From positions 186,001-250,000 of the forward strand of contig CBDCWQ010000023.1 of NCBI GenBank assembly GCA_965223435.1: DNA of 64,000 nucleotides. Reading direction: 5' to 3'. A program made the translations under genes and the position numbers. Each line of letters begins with the position of its first letter. Position 1 is the stretch's first letter. This DNA comes from CBDCWQ01 sp965223435 (GTDB lineage Bacteria > Myxococcota > Kuafuiibacteriia > Kuafuiibacteriales > Kuafuiibacteriaceae). Of this stretch, positions 37,947-46,928 are shown in pieces. The notes below the pieces were generated by a model. The model was not told the origin of the DNA. It saw only the letters and a list, made by a program, of their open reading frames with translations, and did no database searches.

Positions 37947-39755
37947 ATGGGAAATCGAGAAGAGAGAACCGCGTACCACGGTAGAAGCTTCCAGATAAGG
38001 ACGAGCGCGCTGATCGCCTTCGTATGGGCAGCGACGTCTTGCAGAGGCCAACCCGAAGAAACAACCGTTCAGGCGGCTGTGTCCAATACAAAGCTTGGTA
38101 CGACCGTGGTCATTCATGCAGCAGGTGAGCGAGCAAGCCCCGTCTATCCTGCCATTCGCTTATTGATCAACGGCTCGTTGATGGGCGCTTTCAGCAACAT
38201 CGCAGGCGACCCGAACAACCGTATATTCGAACGACTTGAGTATCAGCACAATGCCCATCTCGATGTGCGTTCGTTGCGCTTGGAAGTTGTTGGAAACGAA
38301 AATGGCGGCAGCAGTGACCATTCTATCCGCATCGATAAGGTTGAGATCGACGGCACTATATACGAAACTGAGGATCTAACCCACTATAAGTTTGGGGTTT
38401 TGGGTCACGGTTTTCCTTCCGGTCCCGGTCGTTGCTCGGGTGGTTTTGCCCAAACCGAATGGATTCGATGCGGCTTTGGCTCCCAGCCTGGATATATTGA
38501 ATTCAATGTCGGTCCCAAGAAGGACTGGTATGTCGACCGGAACAGCACCGGAATAGAAGACGGGACCAAAGTTCATCCCTACCGATCAGTACAAGCAGCG
38601 ATCAACGCAGCATCACCGAGAGATATCATTTACGTGGCACCGGGCCTTTACGATGAAGACCTCCGCATCGACAAGGACGGGCTTTTTCTTCAAGGCGCGT
38701 TGAATAAAGACGGGCTCCCGGCAAGCCGCATCGGCCATGTTGAGATCCGATCTCATGAAGTCACCCTCTTCAGGTTTCATATGTACAACGGGGGTATCAG
38801 TCTGAGGTCTGCCCATAGAAACCGCATCATGGGGAACGTCTTCACGGGGTTGAGTGACCACAATGTTGAACTCTACGGCGGGAGGCACAACTTCTTCGCC
38901 TACAATCGATTTAGGTCCGCATCCGAATGTTCTGTTCAAATCGGATACGATTCAGAGCACCGCGGTTCTCGACATAATTGGTTTGATACGAATATTTTCG
39001 AGCGTAGCACCCGAGGGATTTACCAGTTTGTGTACACTGTTTGGGAGCCACCTCACCGCTCCTCTCTGTCCTGGGGCAATGTCATTGTCAAAAGCCAATT
39101 TTTGGGAGCCACAAAGCGCTCCGCCATCGACGATGATCAAGTCGGCTGGATGACCGCCGACCATATTGCCGACACGTTTTCGCTTAAGGTTGAGGACAGC
39201 TATTTTGAAAGGACAGAGGGGGTCCCTGAAACCGAATTCGATTCGTGGGTCGCATCAGACATCGAGGGAGCCATCAGCGGGGACCGAGGCCTCCCGCCGA
39301 GAGTGCTGATCCAGAACTTTGCATCAGAACCCGCCCCTTTTCCCGATCTCCGGTCCATCGACGGTCCTCGGGCGGACGCAAACCGCATTGAGGACCGAGA
39401 CGTCTTAAAGAATGCCGTGGGCGTGACCCGAGGTGCTTTTCAGGTCGATTCACTCGGTGCCTCGAACTACGAAATACCCATTATGGTGCCCCCCGGCCGA
39501 CTGGGTATGCAGCCGCAGCTCAATCTCAACTATCGAAGCAACCGTGGTCATGGCCACTTAGGCGTTGGCTGGGGTTTGGGCGGTCTCTCCAAGATCGAGC
39601 GCTGCACCCATAAGCGAGCCGTAACTAGAATCTCACAAGCTGACCGAAGCAAGAAGGACACGTTTTGCCTGGACGACAGCACCCTTCTCCTCCGGGAAGA
39701 GCATAAAGACTACGAAGAGTATCAAACCGTGCCTCATTCGGGTCACATTCAGTGA
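37947..39755 (+). CDS. Rhs locus 1, N-terminal piece: CBM60-like, beta-helix and truncated SpvB domain
   Basis: ATG 37947 is preceded by GGAGA and gives 602 residues. A signal peptide ends near AATSC, a lipobox-like site, so a lipoprotein is likely. Residues about 50-145 resemble a calcium-dependent xylan-binding module (CBM60-like): IHAAGERA, IRLLINGS, then IRIDKVEIDGTIYETED. Residues about 190-430 form a right-handed beta-helix with an SVQAAINAA start. From residue about 490 the SpvB start is clear (GAFQVDSLGASNYEIPI, GHLGVGWGLGGLS), but only about 100 residues remain of a domain normally near 280. The frame then stops, and the Rhs body resumes in the next frame. One gene broken by an indel, with loss of part of SpvB, is most likely. 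Confidence 0.75.
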   Translation: MGNREERTAYHGRSFQIRTSALIAFVWAATSCRGQPEETTVQAAVSNTKLGTTVVIHAAGERASPVYPAIRLLINGSLMGAFSNIAGDPNNRIFERLEYQHNAHLDVRSLRLEVVGNENGGSSDHSIRIDKVEIDGTIYETEDLTHYKFGVLGHGFPSGPGRCSGGFAQTEWIRCGFGSQPGYIEFNVGPKKDWYVDRNSTGIEDGTKVHPYRSVQAAINAASPRDIIYVAPGLYDEDLRIDKDGLFLQGALNKDGLPASRIGHVEIRSHEVTLFRFHMYNGGISLRSAHRNRIMGNVFTGLSDHNVELYGGRHNFFAYNRFRSASECSVQIGYDSEHRGSRHNWFDTNIFERSTRGIYQFVYTVWEPPHRSSLSWGNVIVKSQFLGATKRSAIDDDQVGWMTADHIADTFSLKVEDSYFERTEGVPETEFDSWVASDIEGAISGDRGLPPRVLIQNFASEPAPFPDLRSIDGPRADANRIEDRDVLKNAVGVTRGAFQVDSLGASNYEIPIMVPPGRLGMQPQLNLNYRSNRGHGHLGVGWGLGGLSKIERCTHKRAVTRISQADRSKKDTFCLDDSTLLLREEHKDYEEYQTVPHSGHIQ

Positions 39756-39771
39756 ACAGACGTACTATTGG

Positions 39772-42700
39772 GTGGTTCCTGGTTCTGGCGCACCGGCTTG
39801 GAAGACCGGCGCTCAGAGGAGGTACTACGATCGGTTCGGAGACTTTAATGGGGACGGCCGCGTCGACTTGGCTCGCAATTGGCCGAAACAGGGCTACAGC
39901 TATGCCTTCCATGATGGCACGGACCAGGGTTGGACCACTTTTCAAAATGTCCCCAGCGACATCGATGTGGTGAATCATCATGATTTGGTCGCAGATATCG
40001 ATGGCGACGGGGCATCAGAGATCCTGCGGTATACACCTAGGAGCGATCGGATCTTCGTCGCGGATTCTCTCAGGGGCGCAGAGGCTCTTTGGGAGGAGGG
40101 CCCCTACGCACACTGGGCCCTTCCTTATCGGCCGGTTCTCCAGGGAGATGTCAATGGTGACGGTATCGTGGACCTCCTAGCGGGAAAACGCAGGATCAAG
40201 AGAACAAACTACAAGGGTCGCCCGTCGCGTCACAACCGGACTTGGCTGGGCACCGGCCCTGGTCTCGCCGGCGATGAACCCGGCACCCTGTCCTTGTCTG
40301 GTGAACGGAACATGCCAGAAACCACACTCATTTCAGACTTCAACCGAGACGGTCGAAGCGACTTGGTGGTCCCATTCGCTCACCGAGACCGGGTGACCAT
40401 CTACTCTCCGTCTGTGGTTGAAGAAGGCATTCATTGGGTCCCAAATGTGCTCGACGTACCGGGAATGAGCAGCAAAGCCAAGGTCATGGTGGGCGACTTT
40501 GATGGCAATGGAATGCCCGATATTCTCCTCCACGACGATGCGTTTCGCGTTTACTATCACCAATCCTCTCCACCAGACCTGTTGACTACGATTCAGGAGG
40601 GCACTCCGACAGAAACCTATCGAGTCCGGTATGCCTCTTTGTCGAACGCAGCGGTGCATCAACCCGGAGTTTGTCCCAAGAGTGCCACGGTGACATGTAT
40701 TGTGGGCTCAAGCTCCCAAGTTGTGTCCGACGTCTTCCAGGATGCGGGCCCCGGACACAATCCGACACACAAGACCTACCGATACGCCGGTGGCCGTGCC
40801 GATCTCCGAGGTTATGGCTTTTTGGGTTTTGAGACCGTCGAAGTGGAGGACCACGCGCGCCAAAGAGTCCAGAAAACGGCTTTCTCCTTTGAAACATTTC
40901 CAGCTACGCCAGGCGCCGGAGGCTATCACTATCCGTTCCTGGGCTTGCCCAGGAACGTTCGTGAGACAACGCTGTTGCCCCACCCTGATACGGGGGCCAT
41001 CGAACGATACGTAAGAGCCATCGACTACGGACTTGCAGTTAAACCACCGGAGGGTCTTTCAGAGGCCGATCCAATCTCCTTCTTCGCTGCCTTCGGATAC
41101 GCCCGAACCACAGTGCAAAGCACGTACCTTCTCAGAGCCGGCGAAACGCTGTTTGGCCCCAAGCCGCTCAGCGCGCGTGAGACGGAGATTGCCGAAGTGG
41201 ACCGATTCGGAAACCCCTTGCGGGCGGTCATGCTGGCCTCCGACGGCACGAAGGAGGAAGTCCAGACGAGGTTTGAATCCAACTCAGAGCGCTGGGTCAT
41301 TGGGCGACCAACCTCCCAGCAGATCACAAGAGAAAAGGGAGGGACCCAAGAAATCCGGAGAACGATCTGGGACTGGAACATGGAAAACGGCGCCCTAAAA
41401 AGGGTCACGATTAGAGCGTCACAACCCACGCGTGCCATCACGGAACTTGACCGCGATGAATACGGCAATCTCGTCGCCGTATCTGTCTTTGATCTCAAGG
41501 GTGAGACGCGGACGACAACCTTTGAATACGACGATGTCCACCACTCATTCTTGACCGCTGAGATCAATGCGCTTGGTCACCGGGTTGACCGAGAGCACGA
41601 CCGCGCCTTTGGAGCCCTCATCAAAGAAGTCGGCCCTGGGGGCGAAGTGTACCGAGCCTCTTACGATGGTTTTGGGCGTCTCACAGAAGCGTTTCTTCCC
41701 GACGGCTCGCGCACCACCTATCGCCTGCTCGCCGGAACAAACCCCGAGGACCTCTACCAGGTAGAGCTACAAACCACGGGTGAGCCTCCCGTCGTCACCC
41801 AATACGATCGGCTCGAGCGGCCGCACACCACGACCTATATGGATTTCAACGACCGCCAACTCCAGGTCAAAACCGCATACGATCGACTCGGGCGCGTGCA
41901 CGGTCAATCGTTGCCCGCCACCGAGGGCGAGACTGCGCCTTTCGACGGGTACGAATACGACGGTCTAAATCGACCGGTCCGTTTTCGCCGCTCGGATGGG
42001 ACGGTGTGGAACTGGCGCTACCGCGAGGGCCTGGGCGGGTCACGTCTTATGTTGGGGACATCCACGCGAATCATCGATCCGCGCGGATACGCCACAACGA
42101 CCTATCGCAATGGTCAAGGTCAAATAGAACAAGTGGCTGACGAGCTCGGTCACAAGACCACCTATGACTATGGCCCATCCGGCGATCTAGAAAAGGTCAC
42201 GGACACCGTCGGCGCCACCGTTCAAATCGAAACCACCCACGGATTCCGAACCGCCCTTATCGACCCCGATCTCGGAACCCATCGGTACGCATACAACGCC
42301 TTCGGCGAGGTCACATCTTACGTTGACGGAGACGGCAAGACCACCCACCTCGAGTACGACCTTCTCGGCCGAAGGACAAAAATGATCGATGGAGATGGGG
42401 GTGTCACAATCTGGAAATTCGACGACACCCAAAATGGCATAGGTCGCCTCGCGCACACCAAAAGTCCAGACGGTCACGAGCGCGCCTTCTTCTACGATGA
42501 GGTTGGTCGCCTAGAAACCGAACGCACGATCGTCGATGAAGAAACGTTCGATTTCAGCTACCGCTATGACGAAGCCGGCCGCATCGACGAGGTTCACTAT
42601 CCGCCTTCCCCAGACGGTGAGACCTTTGCGGCAAAATACACCTACCACAACGGAATCCTGCGCTCTGTTTCCGAAGCCGGCACAGGCTTTTCGTTCTGGA

Positions 42701-44901
42701 CCCGCGTCCAAACCAACACCCTCGGTCAGACCACGCGCGCATTCTTCGGCAATGGCGTCGAAACCCGACGAGCCTACGGGGTTCAAGGACGAATTCGCCA
42801 CATTCAGACCGCGCTCCCCACCGAGCACGGAGCCTTTGCCCAAGATCGTTCCTACAACTACGACCAACGAGACAATCTCATCGCCCGAATCGACCACCGA
42901 CAGGCCATGACTGAGGCCTTCACCCACGATCCCATGAACCGCCTCGTGTACGCCGCCTTCAAAGAAGGCACCGAGGCCCTCAAACCACCCGAAAGAGCCC
43001 GTTCCGATACAAACGACAGCATTCAAAATCCCCCCTGGCCCATCCAAGCACCCCCGAAAAGCGAACGCCCCTTCCGAGGACAAGAGCCCCCACACCCCTC
43101 ACCGAACCGTCTCCCCCTTTCCACCGTCTTGCCCACCACATGGTTCCAACACCTCCGCAGCTTCGGAAGCTCACAACCCCAAGCCGACGACCCCCCTTCC
43201 TACCGATCCGAACTCGCCCTCGAGTACGACGAAGCCGGAAACATCAAGTACCGATCCGATGTCGGCACCTACGATTACCACCCCAAAACCCATGCCATAC
43301 GTGCCATCCAGCCCCTCACCGGCCCCCGCGTGAACTATCAATACGACGGAAACGGAAACACCCTAACCAGCCTCAAACATCGACTCGAGCACACCCCGTT
43401 CAACAAGGTCCGAAAGGTCACCACCCAAGGCCAAACCGCTTTGTTCGAGTACGATGCCGCCTTTTCAAGAGTCAAAAAGCAAACCGACGCCACCACCACC
43501 ACCTACCTTGGCAGCCTCTTCTTCAGACGACGCCCGCGGACATCGGACGCCGAAGAAAAAAATACCCCAACCGAAACCAACCACTACTTCATCTTCGCTG
43601 ACGGACGAGCCGTCGCCGAACTTCAAACCTACCACTTCAAGACCCCACCCGACCCCCAACTCCTCCCCCACGGCAGATCCGTTCTCTACCTCCACGACGA
43701 TCACCTCGGCTCCGTCGACCTCCTCACCAACGACCACGGGGACATCGTCGAAGAGCGAAGCTACGACCCCTTCGGCCTCCCAAGGTCCCCAGGCTGGCGC
43801 CCCAACCCCCAAAAGGCGCCAAAAACCATCAGACCCGCTGGATTCACCGGACACGAAGACGACGCAGACCTCGGCCTCATCAACATGCAGGGCCGTATCT
43901 ACGACCCCACCGTAGGCCGCTTTACAACTCCAGACCCCTTCGTCCAAGCCCCGTTCTTCAGCCAAAGCCTCAACCGATACGCCTACGCCTTCAACAACCC
44001 CGTGACCCTCACCGATCCCACCGGCTTCACAAGCTCAGGCTCCAGCACCCCCCAGCCAAACGACTTCGTATCCCGACTCCAATTCGACGTCCGCATCGTT
44101 GCCGGCCGTCCCACCGGTCCCGCCGATGCCTTCGTCCCCGATTCCATGGTCACCCCCATCGCCTTCCCCATCGCCGACCCCCGAGGCACCCCACCCCTAT
44201 GGAGCGCACCCATGGTCAACACCGCATCTTTCTTCGCCGGCTTCACCACCGGCGCCGCTACCGGTGCCGCCATGGGCTTCGCCTTCACCGCCGCCGCTAC
44301 CCTGAGCGCCCCCCTCGCCATCACCATCGGCGTAGGCCTTGCAGGTGCCGCCATCTACAGCCTCGCAACCGGCGGCGCCCAAGAAATCGTCAACACCGGC
44401 ACCCGAATCATCAACGGCCAAGGCACATCCTCCGACTTTTTCGCCGCCGGAAACCTCATCGGCGGCATCGTTGGCGGCTTCGCCTCAACCTCCGCCTCCG
44501 CCACCACCGCCACCAGAAACATCACCAACGCCGCCATACGCTCAGCGGGAAAACGCCTAAGCTCGCTCAGAAAACTCCGCTCAAGGGGGGGAGGAAAACA
44601 ACCGTTTGCAATGGGCATCGACGATCACCTAGATGGCTTCGCTCGTACACACGGCGCCACTACGTGGAAGAAGTTCGACGACGTAGGAAACTGGAAGGCT
44701 CAAGTGAGAGAGCGACTTGCTGATCCAAACCAGCGTGTTGTCTTCAACATGAAGGGGGTAGATGCTTGGCCAGGTGCTTCCCGGGCCGCCGCTGGTCGAG
44801 GTGGTGCTACGGACTGGGAATTGTTACAGATCCAGCAAAACAGCTTCCCGAATCTGGAGTTTTGGAAAGACGGCGTACGTGTCCCGAACCCATTCGACTA
44901 G
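39772..44901 (+). CDS. Rhs locus 1, C-terminal piece: FG-GAP, TcdB-mid, YD repeats, Rhs core and toxin tip
   Basis: This frame gives 1,709 residues from GTG 39772, but no ribosome site precedes it and the frame reads sensibly upstream of it (SEQTYYW), so it probably continues the previous piece. FG-GAP loops lie at nt 39840-40550 (DFNGDGRVD, DVNGDGIVD, DFDGNGMPD). A TcdB-middle-like region follows (GRADLRGYGFLGFE), then YD repeats (nt 41450-43300). The Rhs core contains DDHLGSVDLL, ERSYDPFG, INMQGRIYDP, FTTPDPF and the autoproteolysis-type motif NPVTLTDPTGF near nt 44000. After it come a Gly/Ala-rich hydrophobic stretch and a 96-residue tip from 44611. Rhs proteins encapsulate and deliver the tip toxin. 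Confidence 0.85.
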   Translation: MVPGSGAPAWKTGAQRRYYDRFGDFNGDGRVDLARNWPKQGYSYAFHDGTDQGWTTFQNVPSDIDVVNHHDLVADIDGDGASEILRYTPRSDRIFVADSLRGAEALWEEGPYAHWALPYRPVLQGDVNGDGIVDLLAGKRRIKRTNYKGRPSRHNRTWLGTGPGLAGDEPGTLSLSGERNMPETTLISDFNRDGRSDLVVPFAHRDRVTIYSPSVVEEGIHWVPNVLDVPGMSSKAKVMVGDFDGNGMPDILLHDDAFRVYYHQSSPPDLLTTIQEGTPTETYRVRYASLSNAAVHQPGVCPKSATVTCIVGSSSQVVSDVFQDAGPGHNPTHKTYRYAGGRADLRGYGFLGFETVEVEDHARQRVQKTAFSFETFPATPGAGGYHYPFLGLPRNVRETTLLPHPDTGAIERYVRAIDYGLAVKPPEGLSEADPISFFAAFGYARTTVQSTYLLRAGETLFGPKPLSARETEIAEVDRFGNPLRAVMLASDGTKEEVQTRFESNSERWVIGRPTSQQITREKGGTQEIRRTIWDWNMENGALKRVTIRASQPTRAITELDRDEYGNLVAVSVFDLKGETRTTTFEYDDVHHSFLTAEINALGHRVDREHDRAFGALIKEVGPGGEVYRASYDGFGRLTEAFLPDGSRTTYRLLAGTNPEDLYQVELQTTGEPPVVTQYDRLERPHTTTYMDFNDRQLQVKTAYDRLGRVHGQSLPATEGETAPFDGYEYDGLNRPVRFRRSDGTVWNWRYREGLGGSRLMLGTSTRIIDPRGYATTTYRNGQGQIEQVADELGHKTTYDYGPSGDLEKVTDTVGATVQIETTHGFRTALIDPDLGTHRYAYNAFGEVTSYVDGDGKTTHLEYDLLGRRTKMIDGDGGVTIWKFDDTQNGIGRLAHTKSPDGHERAFFYDEVGRLETERTIVDEETFDFSYRYDEAGRIDEVHYPPSPDGETFAAKYTYHNGILRSVSEAGTGFSFWTRVQTNTLGQTTRAFFGNGVETRRAYGVQGRIRHIQTALPTEHGAFAQDRSYNYDQRDNLIARIDHRQAMTEAFTHDPMNRLVYAAFKEGTEALKPPERARSDTNDSIQNPPWPIQAPPKSERPFRGQEPPHPSPNRLPLSTVLPTTWFQHLRSFGSSQPQADDPPSYRSELALEYDEAGNIKYRSDVGTYDYHPKTHAIRAIQPLTGPRVNYQYDGNGNTLTSLKHRLEHTPFNKVRKVTTQGQTALFEYDAAFSRVKKQTDATTTTYLGSLFFRRRPRTSDAEEKNTPTETNHYFIFADGRAVAELQTYHFKTPPDPQLLPHGRSVLYLHDDHLGSVDLLTNDHGDIVEERSYDPFGLPRSPGWRPNPQKAPKTIRPAGFTGHEDDADLGLINMQGRIYDPTVGRFTTPDPFVQAPFFSQSLNRYAYAFNNPVTLTDPTGFTSSGSSTPQPNDFVSRLQFDVRIVAGRPTGPADAFVPDSMVTPIAFPIADPRGTPPLWSAPMVNTASFFAGFTTGAATGAAMGFAFTAAATLSAPLAITIGVGLAGAAIYSLATGGAQEIVNTGTRIINGQGTSSDFFAAGNLIGGIVGGFASTSASATTATRNITNAAIRSAGKRLSSLRKLRSRGGGKQPFAMGIDDHLDGFARTHGATTWKKFDDVGNWKAQVRERLADPNQRVVFNMKGVDAWPGASRAAAGRGGATDWELLQIQQNSFPNLEFWKDGVRVPNPFD
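44611..44901 (+). other. Toxin tip of Rhs locus 1, unknown family
   Basis: The 96-residue tip begins at a Met (MGIDDHLDGFARTHG) and ends WKDGVRVPNPFD. Base composition changes here: the core upstream is extremely C-rich on the coding strand, while the tip is balanced. That is the usual sign of an exchanged toxin cassette. I do not recognise the fold. Conserved-looking residues include His16, Asp65, Trp66 and several Trp. An enzymatic toxin is likely but unproven. Confidence 0.5.
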
Positions 44902-44909
44902 GAGCATCA

Positions 44910-45254
44910 ATGAAATACAACATTGACCCCAAACGCATATTCCAATTCTGGGAGTATCATGTGAGCCATGGGTCGGCTTTACTCCGCAGCCCCCACACAG
45001 GTGATCTCGTCTCGAACGTAGATGTACTCTTGTTCAACGTCCAGTACCTGTCGCTTCCGCGCCATCTTGGCTCCATCAGGATCGAGAAGGCATCGTCGGA
45101 CGAGATTGCCAGTTTGGAGAGACGACTCGCCCGGCCTTTTGGCCGCAATGAAGCTTGGGTCGTAGTTTCGAGTGAACAACGATTCCTTATCGTTGCGAGC
45201 AAGATCGAGGTACGCGAGTCAGAACAGGACATCTTCGATAGCCCATTCACTTGA
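44910..45254 (+). CDS. Candidate immunity protein for Rhs locus 1
   Basis: ATG 44910 follows a perfect AGGAG site (44900-44904) that overlaps the Rhs stop. The product has 114 residues, with no signal peptide, membrane segment or recognised family. Position, size and tight coupling to the toxin tip are the standard hallmarks of a polymorphic toxin immunity protein. Its predicted alpha/beta composition (VDVLLFNVQYLSL, EAWVVVSSEQRFLIVASKI) is compatible with many immunity folds. The role is inferred from context alone. Confidence 0.75.
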   Translation: MKYNIDPKRIFQFWEYHVSHGSALLRSPHTGDLVSNVDVLLFNVQYLSLPRHLGSIRIEKASSDEIASLERRLARPFGRNEAWVVVSSEQRFLIVASKIEVRESEQDIFDSPFT

Positions 45255-45886
45255 TCGCCGGATCCCAGTCAGCAGTTGGTCCTGAAACGTCACCACGCAA
45301 GGACTGGCGCTCCCCGGAAAAAGTGGACCAACGAAAGCGGATACTGCAGCCAATCGAAAAAAGCGGGACTGCTACGAGGAGGAAGGATTTCATTTCGCCC
45401 AGCTACATCGGAGTGTGCGAACCTATTGGGTGAACGATGAAACGGGGGCATGTTTCGTTGACGCTCCACCGAGTTCCGTTCAATGGAAGTAGGGCTATCG
45501 ACCTACCCACGTCCGCGCCGCTCAGTAGCTGGAGCTGGGAATCAGGATTCGTATTGTGCTACCAAGAACGGGTGCATTGGGCACGTTTGCGATGTGGTAG
45601 GCGCGAGAGGAGTGTTGGATCCCGAGGGGGACTAGCACAAATCCGGTTGATGCGAGATCTATTTCGTAGGTAGGGTCGTCGCGCTGCATCGATGCAAGAG
45701 GCACGGAGAGAACGAGGGCGCACAGACACTTTCTGGAGAAGGTCACGAGCACCGCAAGTGTGGGGTGACCTCTATGTTGCGATGCCCGGTTTACCACCCA
45801 TACCGCCTTTCTGGCCGTTGCAGGTCGCCTATTGCTTGCCAACTGTCACGCTCAGACCTAGTTTCGGTGCCTCCCCTGGACGTGAG
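45255..45886. other. Region after the immunity gene with possible remnants
   Basis: This 632-base stretch has no full-size gene. On the plus strand, the frame at about 45349-45489 reads like protein (CYEEEGFHFAQLHRS, VNDETGACFVD) but lacks a start, so it could be the remnant of a displaced toxin or immunity cassette. A short minus-strand frame is listed separately. Confidence 0.35.
45522..45746 (-). CDS. Possible small exported protein
   Basis: A GTG at 45746 would give 74 residues beginning with a basic then hydrophobic stretch (TFSRKCLCALVLSVPLAS), like a signal peptide. The mature part has mixed strands (STGFVLVPLG, STIRILIPSSS). No family is recognised and there is no good ribosome site. 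The frame may be chance; I include it because composition and layout look protein-like in an otherwise empty region. Confidence 0.25.
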   Translation of the reverse strand: MTFSRKCLCALVLSVPLASMQRDDPTYEIDLASTGFVLVPLGIQHSSRAYHIANVPNAPVLGSTIRILIPSSSY

Positions 45887-46828
45887 ATGGCTACCGCAGA
45901 AGAAGCATTCAGGTCACAAGGGCCTCGATATTTGGTGGCAAAGAGCAGATTCGACAGGGTTGTGGCTCTACTCGTTGTCGGCATTCCCTTCGTAGGTGTG
46001 TTTCTGACTGCCCTGAGTGTTGTGCGGTTTGGCATTTCAGGCTTCGAATTGTTGCTCTTGCTCTGCTTCTATGTGTTGACGATGGTTGGGATAACGGTGG
46101 GTTTCCATCGTCATTTTGCTCACAAGAGCTTCATGACTAGAGGCACTGTTCGCATCGTCTTGGGAGTTCTGGGCTCGTTCGCTTGGCAGGGACCAATTCT
46201 CCGCTGGGCTGCAGATCATCGAAGGCACCACGCGTTTTCCGATAGCCCCAACGATCCACATTCCCCAAACACCACGCGAGTTGGACTCTCTGGTTTGGCC
46301 TACGCTCATTTGGGCTGGATCTTTGATCGAGAGAGGACGCGAATAAGCGTTTACGCGCGTGACCTCGTGCGGGACCCACTGGTACGTAGAATCGATCGGC
46401 TGTACCCAGTGTGGTCTATCTTGTCTGTGTTGATTCCCAGTCTCATCGGCCTTCTTTTCTTAGGCGGAGTGCAGGGATTCTTTCGAGGTGCACTTTGGGG
46501 TGGTTTGCTTCGAATTTTTGCCACTCAACACTCGACATGGTGTGTAAACTCCCTGTGCCACTATTTTGGCTCGCGACCCTTTTCGACCACGGATGAGAGT
46601 CGCAACAATGCTTTGGTCGCTATTCTCACCTTTGGAGAGGGGTGGCACAACAACCACCACCGTAGCCCAAGTTCGGCCAAGCACGGCCTGTCCTGGTTCC
46701 AGTTGGATCTAGCTTGGTTGATCATCTCTGGACTTCGAGCTGTGGGTTTGGCTGACAACGTAAAGACCTTTGAGTGCACGCCAAAGCCAATGCCAAAGTC
46801 TTTTCCCCTGCGCTCGTCGGTTAGGTAG
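45887..46828 (+). CDS. Acyl-CoA/acyl-lipid desaturase (fatty acid desaturase, delta-9 type)
   Basis: ATG 45887 gives 313 residues; the frame continues 65 codons upstream but that part is not desaturase-like. The three diiron His boxes are intact: HRHFAH (74-79), HRRHH (111-115) and HNNHH (about 248-252). Four membrane segments lie in the usual positions. Stearoyl-CoA-type enzymes introduce a cis double bond into fatty acyl chains in the inner membrane. The gene converges on the PilZ-methyltransferase gene with 100 bases between. Besides membrane fluidity, a role in making an unsaturated fatty-acid signal would fit the neighbour, but that is speculation. Confidence 0.92.
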   Translation: MATAEEAFRSQGPRYLVAKSRFDRVVALLVVGIPFVGVFLTALSVVRFGISGFELLLLLCFYVLTMVGITVGFHRHFAHKSFMTRGTVRIVLGVLGSFAWQGPILRWAADHRRHHAFSDSPNDPHSPNTTRVGLSGLAYAHLGWIFDRERTRISVYARDLVRDPLVRRIDRLYPVWSILSVLIPSLIGLLFLGGVQGFFRGALWGGLLRIFATQHSTWCVNSLCHYFGSRPFSTTDESRNNALVAILTFGEGWHNNHHRSPSSAKHGLSWFQLDLAWLIISGLRAVGLADNVKTFECTPKPMPKSFPLRSSVR

Positions 46829-46928
46829 GAAGGATTTCCGAGCTGACCCATAGTCCAACGGGGCATATGTCTGAAAACTCACCGCCGACGATTAGGTGCA
46901 TAGATCCGTACGTGACCTGACAGGCGCC

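Noticed and set aside
39720..39775. Programmed frameshift in Rhs locus 1
   Set aside because: No slippery heptamer or stimulatory structure is visible, and the SpvB domain is also shortened, which points to an indel or deletion.
37947..44901. Insecticidal Tc toxin complex
   Set aside because: SpvB, FG-GAP and TcdB-mid parts fit TcB, but no TcA or separate TcC gene is present in the window.
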